A stretch of 64,000 nt of DNA from the NCBI RefSeq assembly GCF_006715485.1, contig NZ_VFNH01000002.1:1725673-1789672 (forward strand), read 5' to 3'. This document shows, piece by piece, positions 32,973 to 42,268 of this stretch (the first letter of the stretch is position 1; each line of letters starts with the position of its first letter). The stretch is from Herbaspirillum sp. SJZ107. GTDB taxonomy: Bacteria; Pseudomonadota; Gammaproteobacteria; Burkholderiales; Burkholderiaceae_D. The translations under genes were made by a program, and so were the position numbers. Below the pieces are notes generated by a model. That model was not told the DNA's origin, did no database searches, and saw only the letters and a program-made list of their open reading frames with translations.

Positions 32973-33048
32973 GCGGGAGTAGCTCAGTTGGTAGAGCGCA
33001 ACCTTGCCAAGGTTGAGGTCGAGAGTTCGAGACTCTTCTCCCGCTCCA
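32973..33048 (+). tRNA. tRNA-Gly (GCC), copy 3 of 5
   Basis: Identical to copy 1, CCA encoded. Anticodon GCC. Confidence 0.97.
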
Positions 33049-33079
33049 AAGTTTTGCAGCGAATGTGTTGGACTCCTAA

Positions 33080-33155
33080 GCGGGAGTAGCTCAGTTGGTA
33101 GAGCGCAACCTTGCCAAGGTTGAGGTCGAGAGTTCGAGACTCTTCTCCCGCTCCA
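33080..33155 (+). tRNA. tRNA-Gly (GCC), copy 4 of 5
   Basis: Identical to copy 1, CCA encoded. Anticodon GCC. Confidence 0.97.
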
Positions 33156-33195
33156 AATGGTTCTTCGCAGCTGGTCGTATCGGTAGTAACTCCAC

Positions 33196-33271
33196 GCGGG
33201 AGTAGCTCAGTTGGTAGAGCGCAACCTTGCCAAGGTTGAGGTCGAGAGTTCGAGACTCTTCTCCCGCTCCA
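33196..33271 (+). tRNA. tRNA-Gly (GCC), copy 5 of 5
   Basis: Identical to copy 1, CCA encoded. Anticodon GCC. Confidence 0.97.
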
Positions 33272-33350
33272 GATTTCAGAGAAGGCTTCCCTTCTCGTGT
33301 TGATGTGGTTCGATAACCCGCCATGTCAGCATCGTCGGCAGTTCACCTCG

Positions 33351-33424
33351 GGCGAGGTAGCAAAGCGGTTATGCAGCGGCCTGCAAAGCCGTCTAGACGG
33401 GTTCGACTCCCGTCCTCGCCTCCA
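33351..33424 (+). tRNA. tRNA-Cys (GCA), island attachment gene
   Basis: 74 bases including CCA. Acceptor GGCGAGG pairs with CCTCGCC; anticodon loop CTGCAAA gives GCA; T-loop TTCGACT. Its last 48 bases plus two more are repeated exactly at 54733-54782, which marks it as an integration site. Confidence 0.97.
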
Positions 33425-33426
33425 TC
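33377..33426 (+). repeat. Attachment-site direct repeat, tRNA-Cys copy
   Basis: 50 bp from CGGCCTGCAAAG in the anticodon stem to two bases past CCA, identical to 54733-54782. The match ends sharply on both sides. Confidence 0.92.
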
Positions 33427-33836
33427 CCATCTTCATTCCAGCACTCGCTTTTGAGTTCAAGTACGGTATTCCTTTCTGGTTCGGATGCGCGTCAGCTTTT
33501 TGTACCTGCCTCGAGCGTTCTTATTTCATTCTGACCGTTCTAGACGCTGGCCTGCCGCAAGTGCTTGAGGTGTTCGATTACCGATAGACCTCGCAGCCAT
33601 TCAAATAAATTTCCTTTGAAATTATTGCTGGCTTCCAATCCACGAAAATACTTTTTCGAATCGGCCGCATACACTCGGAAAAGAGCGCATAGTGTGACGG
33701 TCATAAGCGATCTTCGGTGATCGTCCCGCTCAGAGTCAGCAATTGCTGCTCTGCCATTACCGTCAGGCATATATCAACGTAGCACTTGCCTGGCGTGTCC
33801 GCAGCTCAAAGTCTTGTCACCTTTTAAAGGTACCTC
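33427..33836. other. Gene-poor left end of the island
   Basis: 410 bases, AT-richer than the surroundings. An integrase would usually sit here. A 76-codon minus-strand frame (33540-33770) exists, but I cannot recognise it and it lacks a ribosome-binding site. The last part carries AAAGG (33824-33828) for the phasin gene. Confidence 0.5.
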
Positions 33837-34427
33837 ATGTATCCATACCCGCAATCCGTCAATCCGGCCGTGCGCTCGCATCTCGATGCGCAAGCCGCGT
33901 TCTTCAACGAGTTGTCCCAGACGATGGCGCGTTCCGTCCAGCAGGTCTTCCAACTCAACCTGCAACTGGGCCAGACGCTGCTCGAGGAAGCCACTCATGT
34001 CGGCCAGCGCATGCTGACCATGGAACGTCCGGCGGAGGCCATGTCGGCGGCCGCATCGAGCGCGCAGCCGGCCACCGCAAAACTGCGCGCCTACCAGCAG
34101 CAACTGACGCAGCTTGCCGCCGATACCCAGGTCGACCTGACCCGGGTGACCGAACAACATGTGCAGGATACGTCCCGCACTGCGCGCACGCTGGCGGACG
34201 AAGTGACACGCGTTGCTGCCGAAGAAACCGACAAGGGCATGCGCCAGCAAGAAGACGCCATCAAGAATTTCCGCGATCCGTTCCAGCAGGACGCTGCGCG
34301 CGCCGCCAAGGCCGGCAGCCAGCCCCGCGGCAACCTGCAAAGCGCGGGGGACGGGGCTAGCAAGGGCAGCATGCAGGGCGCGCAAGCCCAGCAGCCCACC
34401 GACAGGAACCCAGGCCAGCAACGCTGA
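33837..34427 (+). CDS. Phasin-family protein (island copy 1)
   Basis: 196 residues, no signal peptide or membrane segment, mostly amphipathic helix. The core FFNELSQTMARSVQQVFQLN then LQLGQTLLEEATHVGQRML (residues ~23-62) follows the phasin pattern of polyhydroxyalkanoate granule-coat proteins, with a second helical stretch (KLRAYQQQLTQLAADTQVDL, TRVTEQHVQD) and a disordered Gln/Gly/Ala-rich tail. It coats PHA granules or acts as a stress chaperone, by family analogy. A shorter paralogue lies at 47393 in the same island. No PHA synthase is in the window. Confidence 0.75.
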   Translation: MYPYPQSVNPAVRSHLDAQAAFFNELSQTMARSVQQVFQLNLQLGQTLLEEATHVGQRMLTMERPAEAMSAAASSAQPATAKLRAYQQQLTQLAADTQVDLTRVTEQHVQDTSRTARTLADEVTRVAAEETDKGMRQQEDAIKNFRDPFQQDAARAAKAGSQPRGNLQSAGDGASKGSMQGAQAQQPTDRNPGQQR

Positions 34428-34691
34428 TCTTCCTTCCTATCATGGCCCTCGAGGCCATGTGCGGCGGCAAGGCCACGCGGTCTTGCCGCCGCTTTCTTAC
34501 GCCATGTGGCGCGCCTGGCCGGTGGATGCCGCCGATCTGGATGCGTCACGGCTGCCCACCGTAGGCGGCCAGCCCCGGTACCGTCATGGCCTTCCTGTTC
34601 GATAGCGGCAAAACGATATATCCTGTCAACGAATTGCCTCGAAAGCGCAATCCGCGCAACAGGCTGCCACAAGACAGACGACCTGACACTC

Positions 34692-37600
34692 ATGAGCGAC
34701 AACGAACAGCATGTGCTGGACCATTTTCCATCCGATCCCGGGGTTGTGCCCAGCACGCTTGACTTTCCCGTGGTGGGTATCGGCGCCTCAGCGGGCGGCA
34801 TCGTTGCGTTGCAGCGTTTCCTGACGGAGCTGCCCAGCAGCACGGGCATGGCCTTCGTCATCGTGCTGCACCTGGCACCGGACCAGGACAGTGCCATGGC
34901 GGCGATCCTGCAACTGCGCACCAGGATGCCAGTGATGCAGGTGACCGGCACCGTTGGCATCGAGCGCGACCATGTGTACGTCATTCCGCCCAAGCAGGAC
35001 CTCGTCATGAACGACAGCGCCCTGCATATCGTCCCGGCGGCGCGCACCAGGGGCGTCCGTACCGCCATCGACAAGTTCTTCCGCGCCCTGGCAGAAGTGC
35101 ACCGGGAGCGCGCTGTCGGCGTCATCCTGTCGGGCGCTGGTTCCGATGGCGCGGTCGGCATCGCCCGCATCAAGGAGATGGGTGGCGTGACCATGGCTCA
35201 GGCGCCGGACGACGCCGAACACGCGGGCATGCCGCAGAGCGCGATCGCGACCGGAACGGTCGACTTCGTGCTGCCGGTGGTCGAGATGCCGCAGAAGCTC
35301 ATCGAACTCGCACGTAACACGCGCATGATCGTGCTGCCCAAGGCGGGCGAACTCAGCCTGGCCATCGGCCATGGTAGGAGCGTGGATGACGACGAGCACG
35401 AGCAGGCACTGCGCGATATCCTGACCATCATTCTCCAGCGTACCGGGCACGATTTCCGGCAGTACAAGCGCGCCACGATCCTGCGCCGCATCGAGCGCCG
35501 CCTGCAGGTCGCGATGCTGCCCGACGTACGGCATTACCGTAACCTGGTCGAGACCGATCCCAACGAGGTGTTTGCGCTGCTGCAGGACCTGCTCATCAGC
35601 GTCACGAATTTCTTCCGCGACCGCGAGGCATTCGAGGCCCTCGAGCGCGATGTCATTCCCCGGATTTTCCAGGCCACGCCGGCCGACGAGCAGATCCGCA
35701 GCTGGACGCTCGGTTGCGCGACCGGCGAGGAGGCGTATTCGGTGGCGATGCTGCTGGCCGACCAGAATGCGCTGCAGCCTGCCGGCGGTGCGCGTTCGCT
35801 GCAGGTGTTCGCTTCGGACATCGATGCGCGCGCGCTCGCGGTTGCGCGCGCAGGCATGTATTCCAAGTCGATTGTCACCGACCTGCCGCCCGCCCGCCTG
35901 CGCCGCTATTTCGAAATGCGTGGCGAGCACTACTGCATTAAACGCGAACTGCGGGATACCGTGCTGTTCGCGATCCACAACGTGCTGCGCGACCCACCCT
36001 TTTCGCGGGTGCACCTGTTGACCTGCCGTAACCTGCTGATCTACCTTGACCGCGATGTCCAGCGCAAGGTGTTCGAGATGATGCATTATGCGCTGCAGCC
36101 GGATGGCTTCCTGTTCCTCGGGAATGCCGAGTCGGCCGACTCGGTCCCGCATCTGTTCACCGCGGTCGACAAGCGCAATCGCATCTACCAGCCGGTCAAG
36201 AGCCGCGTCAACAAGTACATCACGCCAATGACGACACCTGGCACCATTTTTCCGGTCGCGGCCGCGCCGGCGGCGGCGCCCGTCGCCGAACGCAAGGAGC
36301 GCCCCGTCCAGCGGATCTACCTGGAGCTCATCCAGGATATCGCGCCGCCCAGCATCATGGTCGACGAGCACAACGACGTCGTGTACGCGAGCCGGTCCGC
36401 CGTCCGTTTCATGCGGCCTCTGGCCGGCGAGCCGACGCAGCAGGTGCTGGATCTCGTGCATCCCGACCTGCAGCTCGAACTGCGTGCAGCGCTGTTCCAG
36501 GCCAACAAGACCGGACAGGTCGTCGAGGCCGGTGAAATTCCCGTGAGACTCGACACCGAGACGGTCGGCCTGCATCTGAAGGTGCGACCGGACCGGCGGC
36601 AGGACGGCGGCAGCGGCATGAGCATGCTCCTGTTCGAGGCAAGGGAAATCCAGGACGACGCGCTCACGGCGCGTGCGAATGTCGCCGAACTCTCGATCGC
36701 GCGCCACCTGGAAGATGAGTTACGCAATACGAAGGAGCAGCTGCGCGGCCTGATCGACCAGTACGAGGCGACCATGGGCGACCTCAAGGCGTCGAACGAG
36801 GAACTCCAGGCGGTCAACGAGGAATTGCGTTCGGCAATGGAAGAACTCGAGACCAGCAAGGAAGAACTGCAGTCGGTCAACGAAGAGCTGTTGACAGTGA
36901 ACCTCGAATTGAAGAGCAAGATCGACGAGACGACGAAGTCGAACGACGACCTGCAGAACTTCCTGGCTGCGACCGAGATTTCGACGATCTTCGTCGACCG
37001 CCAGTTCCGCATCAAGCGCTACAGCAAGCCGACCGACAAGCTGTTCAACCTGATCAGCAGCGATATCGGGCGCCCGCTGGCCGACATCACGCACCGCCTG
37101 GCGTATCCGGACCTGTTGGCCGATATCGAGGATGCGGTCGAGCACCTGCGGTCGACGGAACGCGAAGTGCGCAGCATCGACGGTGGCTGGTATCTTGCGC
37201 GCTTGCTGCCGTATCGTACTTCGGCGGACAAGATCGACGGCGTGGTCGTGACTTTCGTGAACATCAGCCAGCGCAAGGCGGCCGAGCAGCAACTGCTGGC
37301 CAGCGAACAGCGCATGCGCCTCATCGCCGCCAGCACGCAGGACTATGCGATCGCCACTCTCGACCAGCAGGGGATCGTCACCAGCTGGAACTTCGGCGCC
37401 GAGCGCGTCTTTGGTTACCCCGAGTCCGAGATGCTGGGCCGGTCCATTGATACGCTGCTGCCGCCCGAGGAACGCAGCCAAGGCCTGGCCGAGGCCGAGC
37501 TGCAGCGCGCGCTCGACGACGGACGGGTGGAGCGCGAGCGCTGGCTGTTGCGCAAGGACGGGGCCGAAGTATTTTGCAGCGACATCACCACGCTCTTGCA

Positions 37601-38840
37601 GGATGACCGGGTGCGCGGCTTCGTCAAGATCGCGCGCGACCTGACCGGCTCCAAGCGCATGCTCGAGCAGCAGACCGCCCAGCTGGAATGGGAAAAGCAC
37701 GAACGCTCGCGCGCGGAACATGCTGCGCGTGCGCGCGATCATTTCCTGCTCGTGCTGTCCCACGAGGTGAAAGGGCCGCTGAACCAGATCCAGCTGGCCA
37801 GCGAAACCCTGCAACAGCTGTCCGGAACGGGCGACGCCGATACCCTCGCGCGCGCAGCCGCGACCATCAAGGACGCGATCCAGACCCAGGTCCGCATGAT
37901 CGATGACGCGACCGACCTCACACGCCTGCGCACGGGCAGGCTGAGCATCGAGCGCGGCAGCGTCGACATGCGCGATGCGCTGCAGCAAGCGGTGGACATC
38001 ATGCGGCCGAGCGCGGCGCAGCACGAGGTCACGATCACAACCGAGCTATCCGCCAACGCCCTGATCCATGGCGACGCCATTCGCATCCGGCAACTGGCCT
38101 GGAACCTGTTGCGCAATGCGATCACGCGCTCCGTGCCTGGCAGCACGGTGGCGCTGCGCTTGTCGACCGAAGGCATGCTGGTCTGCGTGGAAGTGCAGGA
38201 CTCGGGCATCGGCTTTGCGCCCGCCCGTCTGCGTGACGTGTTCGAATCGTCCAGGAGCGGTGCGCTGCGGCACACCGCTGCCGCGGACATCGCCGTGCTC
38301 GGCCTGACGCTGGTGAAGGAGCTGGCGACCGGTCATGGCGGCTGGCTCGAGGTCGAGTCGGCCGACGGCGTGCCGGGGGCGCGTTTTCGGGTCTATCTGC
38401 CGCGCGTGGTGGCGGGCACGCCGGCGCCCGCGGCCGGCCAGGACCGGCCTTCCGTGCTGCAGGGCAGGCGTATCTTGTTGATCCAGGGCGACGGCCGCAC
38501 ATTGACATCCATGTCGAATCTGCTGGCACACGAACAGGCTGTCGTCAGCGGAGCGGGCACCGCGAGTGAGGCCCTGCAGGTCGCCAGCGAAGCCGCGACG
38601 CCGTTCGACCTGGTGTTGACGGATGTGATCTTGCCGGACATGAGCGGCCTGGAATTATTGAGCCTGTTGCGCCAGCAGCCGGGTTATGCTCAGGTGCCGG
38701 CCATCGCAATGGGAGGGCAGTTGCGCGACGGCGAGCTCGCGGCCTTGCGTTCGGCCGGTTTCGCGCGGCACCTCGGTACACCGTTTTCGCTGGCATGCCT
38801 GAACGACGCCATTGCGCAGCTCGCGCCGCATGGCCGCTGA
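34692..38840 (+). CDS. CheB-CheR-PAS hybrid histidine kinase with degenerate receiver
   Basis: 1382 residues, cytoplasmic. CheB methylesterase at ~22-205 (Ser33 in GIGASAGG, His in IVLHLAPDQDS, Asp in LSGAGSDGAVGI). CheR methyltransferase at ~230-490 (GCATGEEAYSVAM ~340; NLLIYLD). A Glu-rich coiled coil at ~670-780, two PAS domains to ~1000, HisKA with His1024 (LSHEVKGPLNQIQ), HATPase with intact DSGIGF but altered G2 (VLGLTLVKEL). The C-terminal receiver keeps Asp1311 (TDVILPDMSG) but has QGD for the acidic pocket, MGG for the switch Thr and GTPF where Lys-Pro is usual. Start 34692 (MSDNEQHVL) chosen because the CheB domain follows; the frame is open upstream. Confidence 0.88.
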   Translation: MSDNEQHVLDHFPSDPGVVPSTLDFPVVGIGASAGGIVALQRFLTELPSSTGMAFVIVLHLAPDQDSAMAAILQLRTRMPVMQVTGTVGIERDHVYVIPPKQDLVMNDSALHIVPAARTRGVRTAIDKFFRALAEVHRERAVGVILSGAGSDGAVGIARIKEMGGVTMAQAPDDAEHAGMPQSAIATGTVDFVLPVVEMPQKLIELARNTRMIVLPKAGELSLAIGHGRSVDDDEHEQALRDILTIILQRTGHDFRQYKRATILRRIERRLQVAMLPDVRHYRNLVETDPNEVFALLQDLLISVTNFFRDREAFEALERDVIPRIFQATPADEQIRSWTLGCATGEEAYSVAMLLADQNALQPAGGARSLQVFASDIDARALAVARAGMYSKSIVTDLPPARLRRYFEMRGEHYCIKRELRDTVLFAIHNVLRDPPFSRVHLLTCRNLLIYLDRDVQRKVFEMMHYALQPDGFLFLGNAESADSVPHLFTAVDKRNRIYQPVKSRVNKYITPMTTPGTIFPVAAAPAAAPVAERKERPVQRIYLELIQDIAPPSIMVDEHNDVVYASRSAVRFMRPLAGEPTQQVLDLVHPDLQLELRAALFQANKTGQVVEAGEIPVRLDTETVGLHLKVRPDRRQDGGSGMSMLLFEAREIQDDALTARANVAELSIARHLEDELRNTKEQLRGLIDQYEATMGDLKASNEELQAVNEELRSAMEELETSKEELQSVNEELLTVNLELKSKIDETTKSNDDLQNFLAATEISTIFVDRQFRIKRYSKPTDKLFNLISSDIGRPLADITHRLAYPDLLADIEDAVEHLRSTEREVRSIDGGWYLARLLPYRTSADKIDGVVVTFVNISQRKAAEQQLLASEQRMRLIAASTQDYAIATLDQQGIVTSWNFGAERVFGYPESEMLGRSIDTLLPPEERSQGLAEAELQRALDDGRVERERWLLRKDGAEVFCSDITTLLQDDRVRGFVKIARDLTGSKRMLEQQTAQLEWEKHERSRAEHAARARDHFLLVLSHEVKGPLNQIQLASETLQQLSGTGDADTLARAAATIKDAIQTQVRMIDDATDLTRLRTGRLSIERGSVDMRDALQQAVDIMRPSAAQHEVTITTELSANALIHGDAIRIRQLAWNLLRNAITRSVPGSTVALRLSTEGMLVCVEVQDSGIGFAPARLRDVFESSRSGALRHTAAADIAVLGLTLVKELATGHGGWLEVESADGVPGARFRVYLPRVVAGTPAPAAGQDRPSVLQGRRILLIQGDGRTLTSMSNLLAHEQAVVSGAGTASEALQVASEAATPFDLVLTDVILPDMSGLELLSLLRQQPGYAQVPAIAMGGQLRDGELAALRSAGFARHLGTPFSLACLNDAIAQLAPHGR

Positions 38841-38867
38841 GCGGCGCTGTCGGGCAGGGTATCCCGG

Positions 38868-39503
38868 TCAGGCGTCCAGCAGGTGATGCTCGATCCCATA
38901 CTGCACCAGCTGGGATACCGTGCTCATGCCCATTTTCTCCAGCAGTCTCGCCTTGTACGTGCTTACTGTCTTGACCGAAATATCCATCCTGGCCGCCATC
39001 TGTTTGATGCTGTTCCCGGCCAGCAAGCAAGCGAATACCTCGCGTTCACGATCGGACAGGGCGGCATACGGCAGCGGCGCGTCGCTGAACTGCGATTCGA
39101 TGACCAATTCGTCCGCCACCGCCGGATCGACGAATGGCCGGCCCAGGGCCACGCAGTGAATGGCTGTGATCAACTGCTCGGATGATGCCGACTTGTTGAG
39201 GAAACCACGGGCGCCCGCACGGAAGGCCGCGGCGGCATGGGTTCCGACATCGTATAGCGTCAACACCAGGATCGGGATCGAGGGTGCCTCGTGCTTCAGA
39301 TGGCGGATCAATTCGATACCGCCGCGGCCAGGTAGTGACAGCTCGACCACCAGCACGTCGACACCGCCGTTACGCGCCAGCGCGATCGCCTCGAAGCCGT
39401 CGGTCGCCTCTGCCGCCACCGCGATGGTCGGGACCGCGCCCAGGATATGTTGCAGCCCTTCTCGCAGCAGCGCATGGCTATCGGCGATGAGGATCCGGAT
39501 CAT
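38868..39503 (-). CDS. NarL/LuxR-type regulator with Asp-to-Glu phosphosite
   Basis: 211 residues. Receiver at 1-118 and LuxR-type helix-turn-helix at ~145-205 (LSDREREVFACLLAGNSIKQ, then VKTVSTYKARLLEKMGM). In the receiver the acidic pair reads IADSH (second Asp is Ser), and the phosphorylation site VVELSLPGRGG has Glu (codon at 39342-39344) where family members have Asp. Switch Thr (LVLTLYD) and Lys (FLNKSA) are kept. A Glu there often mimics phosphorylation, so it may be constitutively active. Start 39503 gives the standard MIRILIADSHALLREGL; converges on the hybrid kinase gene with 27 bases between. Confidence 0.88.
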   Translation of the reverse strand: MIRILIADSHALLREGLQHILGAVPTIAVAAEATDGFEAIALARNGGVDVLVVELSLPGRGGIELIRHLKHEAPSIPILVLTLYDVGTHAAAAFRAGARGFLNKSASSEQLITAIHCVALGRPFVDPAVADELVIESQFSDAPLPYAALSDREREVFACLLAGNSIKQMAARMDISVKTVSTYKARLLEKMGMSTVSQLVQYGIEHHLLDA

Positions 39504-39636
39504 GGTCGCGACACTCGTCTGGATTGGATCGGAATGTGCACGTGATTTGTAAAGTTGGTAGAAGTCTCGGTAACATATCACGTCCGGCGCCAGCGCGGGT
39601 GCGGTTGCCCGCGATCGCCCTCGCACATGGCCGCCC

Positions 39637-40056
39637 TCATTCCGCCCCGGCCGCACCGGCGCTGCGCGCCAGGTGGCGGCTTATCCTGGCGAGCGCATGG
39701 ATGAAGCCGTCGTCGATCTGGAAATGCAGCAGGCCGGATTCGTTCGATACCTGGTAGTTCTCCAGGAACGTTCCGGTCGTGAAGCCGCGCCACGAGGGCA
39801 TGCGCCAGCTTGCCTGCACCATGTCGTCGAGTGCGTCCGCCATCGCGTCGGGGCCGGGCGCGTTGCGGCCGGTCGAGGCGTGTTCGATGCCGAGCAGCTC
39901 CATCAATTCGGACGTCGGCATCATGGTCGGCTCGCCGCGCAGCGCGATGGGATTGAGCAGGACCAGGCCCGCCAGCAGGTCGGTACTCCGGTTCGTCAGC
40001 CGGGCGTCTTCCGCCAGCAGGCGCAGTGCCCGGATGTGGTATTCGTTGGGGACCAT
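39637..40056 (-). CDS. Hypothetical protein downstream of the GGDEF/EAL gene
   Basis: 139 residues, soluble, not recognised. Helical N-terminus (EYHIRALRLLAEDARLTN), then LVLLNPIALRGEPTMMPTSE and a C-terminal half with FQIDDGFIHALARISRHLARSA. AGGAG lies 5 bases before the ATG and overlaps the end of the GGDEF/EAL gene region (gap of 9 bases), so the two are one transcription unit. No function assigned. Confidence 0.6.
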   Translation of the reverse strand: MVPNEYHIRALRLLAEDARLTNRSTDLLAGLVLLNPIALRGEPTMMPTSELMELLGIEHASTGRNAPGPDAMADALDDMVQASWRMPSWRGFTTGTFLENYQVSNESGLLHFQIDDGFIHALARISRHLARSAGAAGAE

Positions 40057-40065
40057 GGGGTTCTC

Positions 40066-42132
40066 CTAGTGCGGCATGAGGCGTTCGAACGCGGCGGCGC
40101 TGACCGGAGGGCTGTAGAGAAAGCCTTGGCCCAGCCGGCAGCCGGCGTCCATCAGGTAGTTTGCTTCGTCCGTGGTTTCGATCCCCTCGGCGATCGTCGG
40201 CAAGCCGAGGTTTCCGGCAATCGACAGCACCGCGCGCAACAGCGCCTGGCGGCGCGGGCTTGCCGTGGCGATGCCGTGCACGAAGCTGCGATCCACTTTC
40301 AACAGGTCGACCGGAATATCGGCGAGATAGCTCAGGTTCGAGTAGCCGGTGCCGAAGTCGTCGATGGCAAGCGACATGCCGATCTCTCGCAACCGGTGCA
40401 GGATGTCGACGGCGCTGGCGACGTCGCGCATCAGGGTCGACTCGGTCAGTTCGATCTGCACGGTCGCGGGCGGGATGCCGAACTGCGTCAGGCAGTCCTC
40501 GAGATGCCCGATGAAGCCGGTCTGGCGCAGCTCCAGCGCCGAGACGTTGACGGCGATCGGCCCGGTGTCCAGGCCGCTGTCCTGCCAGGCGCGCGCCTGG
40601 CGCATGGCTTCGCGCATCACCCAGCGGCCCAGGTCCACGATCAGGCCGGATTGCTCGGCGCACCGTACCACGTCGGCGGGCGAGAAGCGTGTCCAGTCCG
40701 GATGCCGCCAGCGCAGCAGGGATTCGCATCCGCGGATCGCGCCGTCGGCCAGGCATACCTTGGGCTGGTAGAACAGTTCCAGGCCGCCGGCATCGAGCGC
40801 CAGCCTGAGTGCGTTCTCCAGTGCCCGCCTTTCGCTCACGCTGTCGAGCATCCGGTCCTGGAACATCCGGTAAGTATTGCGGCCCGCCGCCTTGGCCGCG
40901 TGCAGCGCCGTGTCGGCATGCTGCAGCAGCGTGTCCGCGGCGTGGCCATGCTCGGGATGCAGCGCGATACCGACGCTGCAGCCAACCAGCATGGTTTCGC
41001 CGTCGATCACGTGCGGCCGCGCCACGGTTTCCAGGATGCGCTGTGCGGCACCGGCCGATTCGGCCGCATTCGTCCCCGGCGCCATCAGGACCAGGAATTC
41101 GTCGCCGCCCTGGCGGCTGACCATGTCGATCGAGCGGCAGCATGTGCGCAGGCGCGCCGCGACCGATGTCAGCAGCCGGTCGCCAGCCGCATGGCCAAGG
41201 GTATCGTTGATCCACTTGAAATTGTCGAGATCCAGGTACATCACGGCCAGGCTCCAGCCATGCATGGTCGCCTGGTGCAGGATCCCGGCCAGGTGCAACT
41301 GCGCGGCGAAACGGTTCGGCAATCCGGTCAGGAAGTCGTGCCTGGCCAGGTAATCGACCTGGGACTGGAGCTGGTGCGCGGCGGTAATGTCATGGAACAC
41401 CATGACCGCACCGTCGAGCTTACCGTCGGGGCGAACGATTGGCGAGGTCGAGTCGGCGATCATGATTTCGCTGCCGTCCGCGCACACCAACACCACGCCC
41501 GGCGGCAGCCTGGCGACGTGCTTCTCGCTCAGCACGCGCGCGATCGGATGCTCGACGGCCGCCAGCGTCCCGGCGTCGTGCAGCGTCATCACGTCGACCA
41601 GGCGCGCGCCCAGCATCTCGTTGCGTCCACGCAGGGTCAGGTGGCAGGCCGCATCGTTGCAATAGCCGATCGTGCCCGCGGCGTCGGTTGTGATGACGGC
41701 ATCGGCCATCGCCGCCAGCACGATGTCGCCGCCGCTGCGGTCGCGCGCGCGGGCACGGACGCGTTCGATGACAGCGGCGAAGCGGGCCAGCGTGTCGAGC
41801 CGCGAATCGGTGGACAGCATCACGTCGTCTGCCAGGCCGCTGGTGAGCGCCTCGCGCGCGCTGGCGATGCCGATGGCGTCGCCGACGATCACGACCGGCA
41901 CGTGGTCGAAGCCCGCTACCTCGGCCGGCGGCGTGGCGTGGCGCGCGCCGTCGGCCGCAGCCGGTACCAGCAAGAGCAGATCGAGCGCCGACGGCGTGCG
42001 CCTGGCTTCGTCCAGTGTGGACGCGAAGCGTAACGCAACGCCAGTCGGGTCGCCGGCCATGGGTTCGAACAAGAGCGTCAGGCGTGCGCGCTCGCCGGCG
42101 TCGGACGTTACGACAAGTGTACGGATATGCAT
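40066..42132 (-). CDS. PAS-GGDEF-EAL c-di-GMP protein
   Basis: 688 residues. An N-terminal receiver-like or unknown domain (1-130) lacks a clear phospho-Asp. PAS at ~135-250. GGDEF at ~255-425 with intact RQGGDEFLV (diguanylate cyclase site). EAL at ~435-685 with ESLLRW (ESL for EAL, catalytic Glu kept), NVSALELRQ, ELTESTLM, DDFGTGYSNLSYL, KVDRSFV, AEGIE and QGFLYSPP, so the phosphodiesterase is probably active. Start 42132 has GGGAGGA upstream and leads MHIRTLVV. It makes or breaks c-di-GMP; the direction is not decidable from sequence. Divergent from the kinase at 42269. Confidence 0.9.
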   Translation of the reverse strand: MHIRTLVVTSDAGERARLTLLFEPMAGDPTGVALRFASTLDEARRTPSALDLLLLVPAAADGARHATPPAEVAGFDHVPVVIVGDAIGIASAREALTSGLADDVMLSTDSRLDTLARFAAVIERVRARARDRSGGDIVLAAMADAVITTDAAGTIGYCNDAACHLTLRGRNEMLGARLVDVMTLHDAGTLAAVEHPIARVLSEKHVARLPPGVVLVCADGSEIMIADSTSPIVRPDGKLDGAVMVFHDITAAHQLQSQVDYLARHDFLTGLPNRFAAQLHLAGILHQATMHGWSLAVMYLDLDNFKWINDTLGHAAGDRLLTSVAARLRTCCRSIDMVSRQGGDEFLVLMAPGTNAAESAGAAQRILETVARPHVIDGETMLVGCSVGIALHPEHGHAADTLLQHADTALHAAKAAGRNTYRMFQDRMLDSVSERRALENALRLALDAGGLELFYQPKVCLADGAIRGCESLLRWRHPDWTRFSPADVVRCAEQSGLIVDLGRWVMREAMRQARAWQDSGLDTGPIAVNVSALELRQTGFIGHLEDCLTQFGIPPATVQIELTESTLMRDVASAVDILHRLREIGMSLAIDDFGTGYSNLSYLADIPVDLLKVDRSFVHGIATASPRRQALLRAVLSIAGNLGLPTIAEGIETTDEANYLMDAGCRLGQGFLYSPPVSAAAFERLMPH

Positions 42133-42268
42133 GGTGATTCCTCCCGCGGCGGCGGTCCGTCGCCGGTACACGGTACCACGTCGCGGGCGCAGGCGGCGGT
42201 GCGGACGACAGAGTGGCCGGTGCGCGTCCTACGCCGGACAGGCCGTGCCGCACTGATAATGGGCCGAG

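Noticed and set aside
32668..33271. Regular repeats with spacers, CRISPR-like in spacing
   Set aside because: The repeats are complete 76-base tRNA-Gly genes with CCA; spacers vary from 31 to 99 bases and no cas gene is present.
33540..33770. 76-codon minus-strand frame near the left island end
   Set aside because: Tempting as an integrase relic, but no motif, no ribosome-binding site and no similarity I can name.
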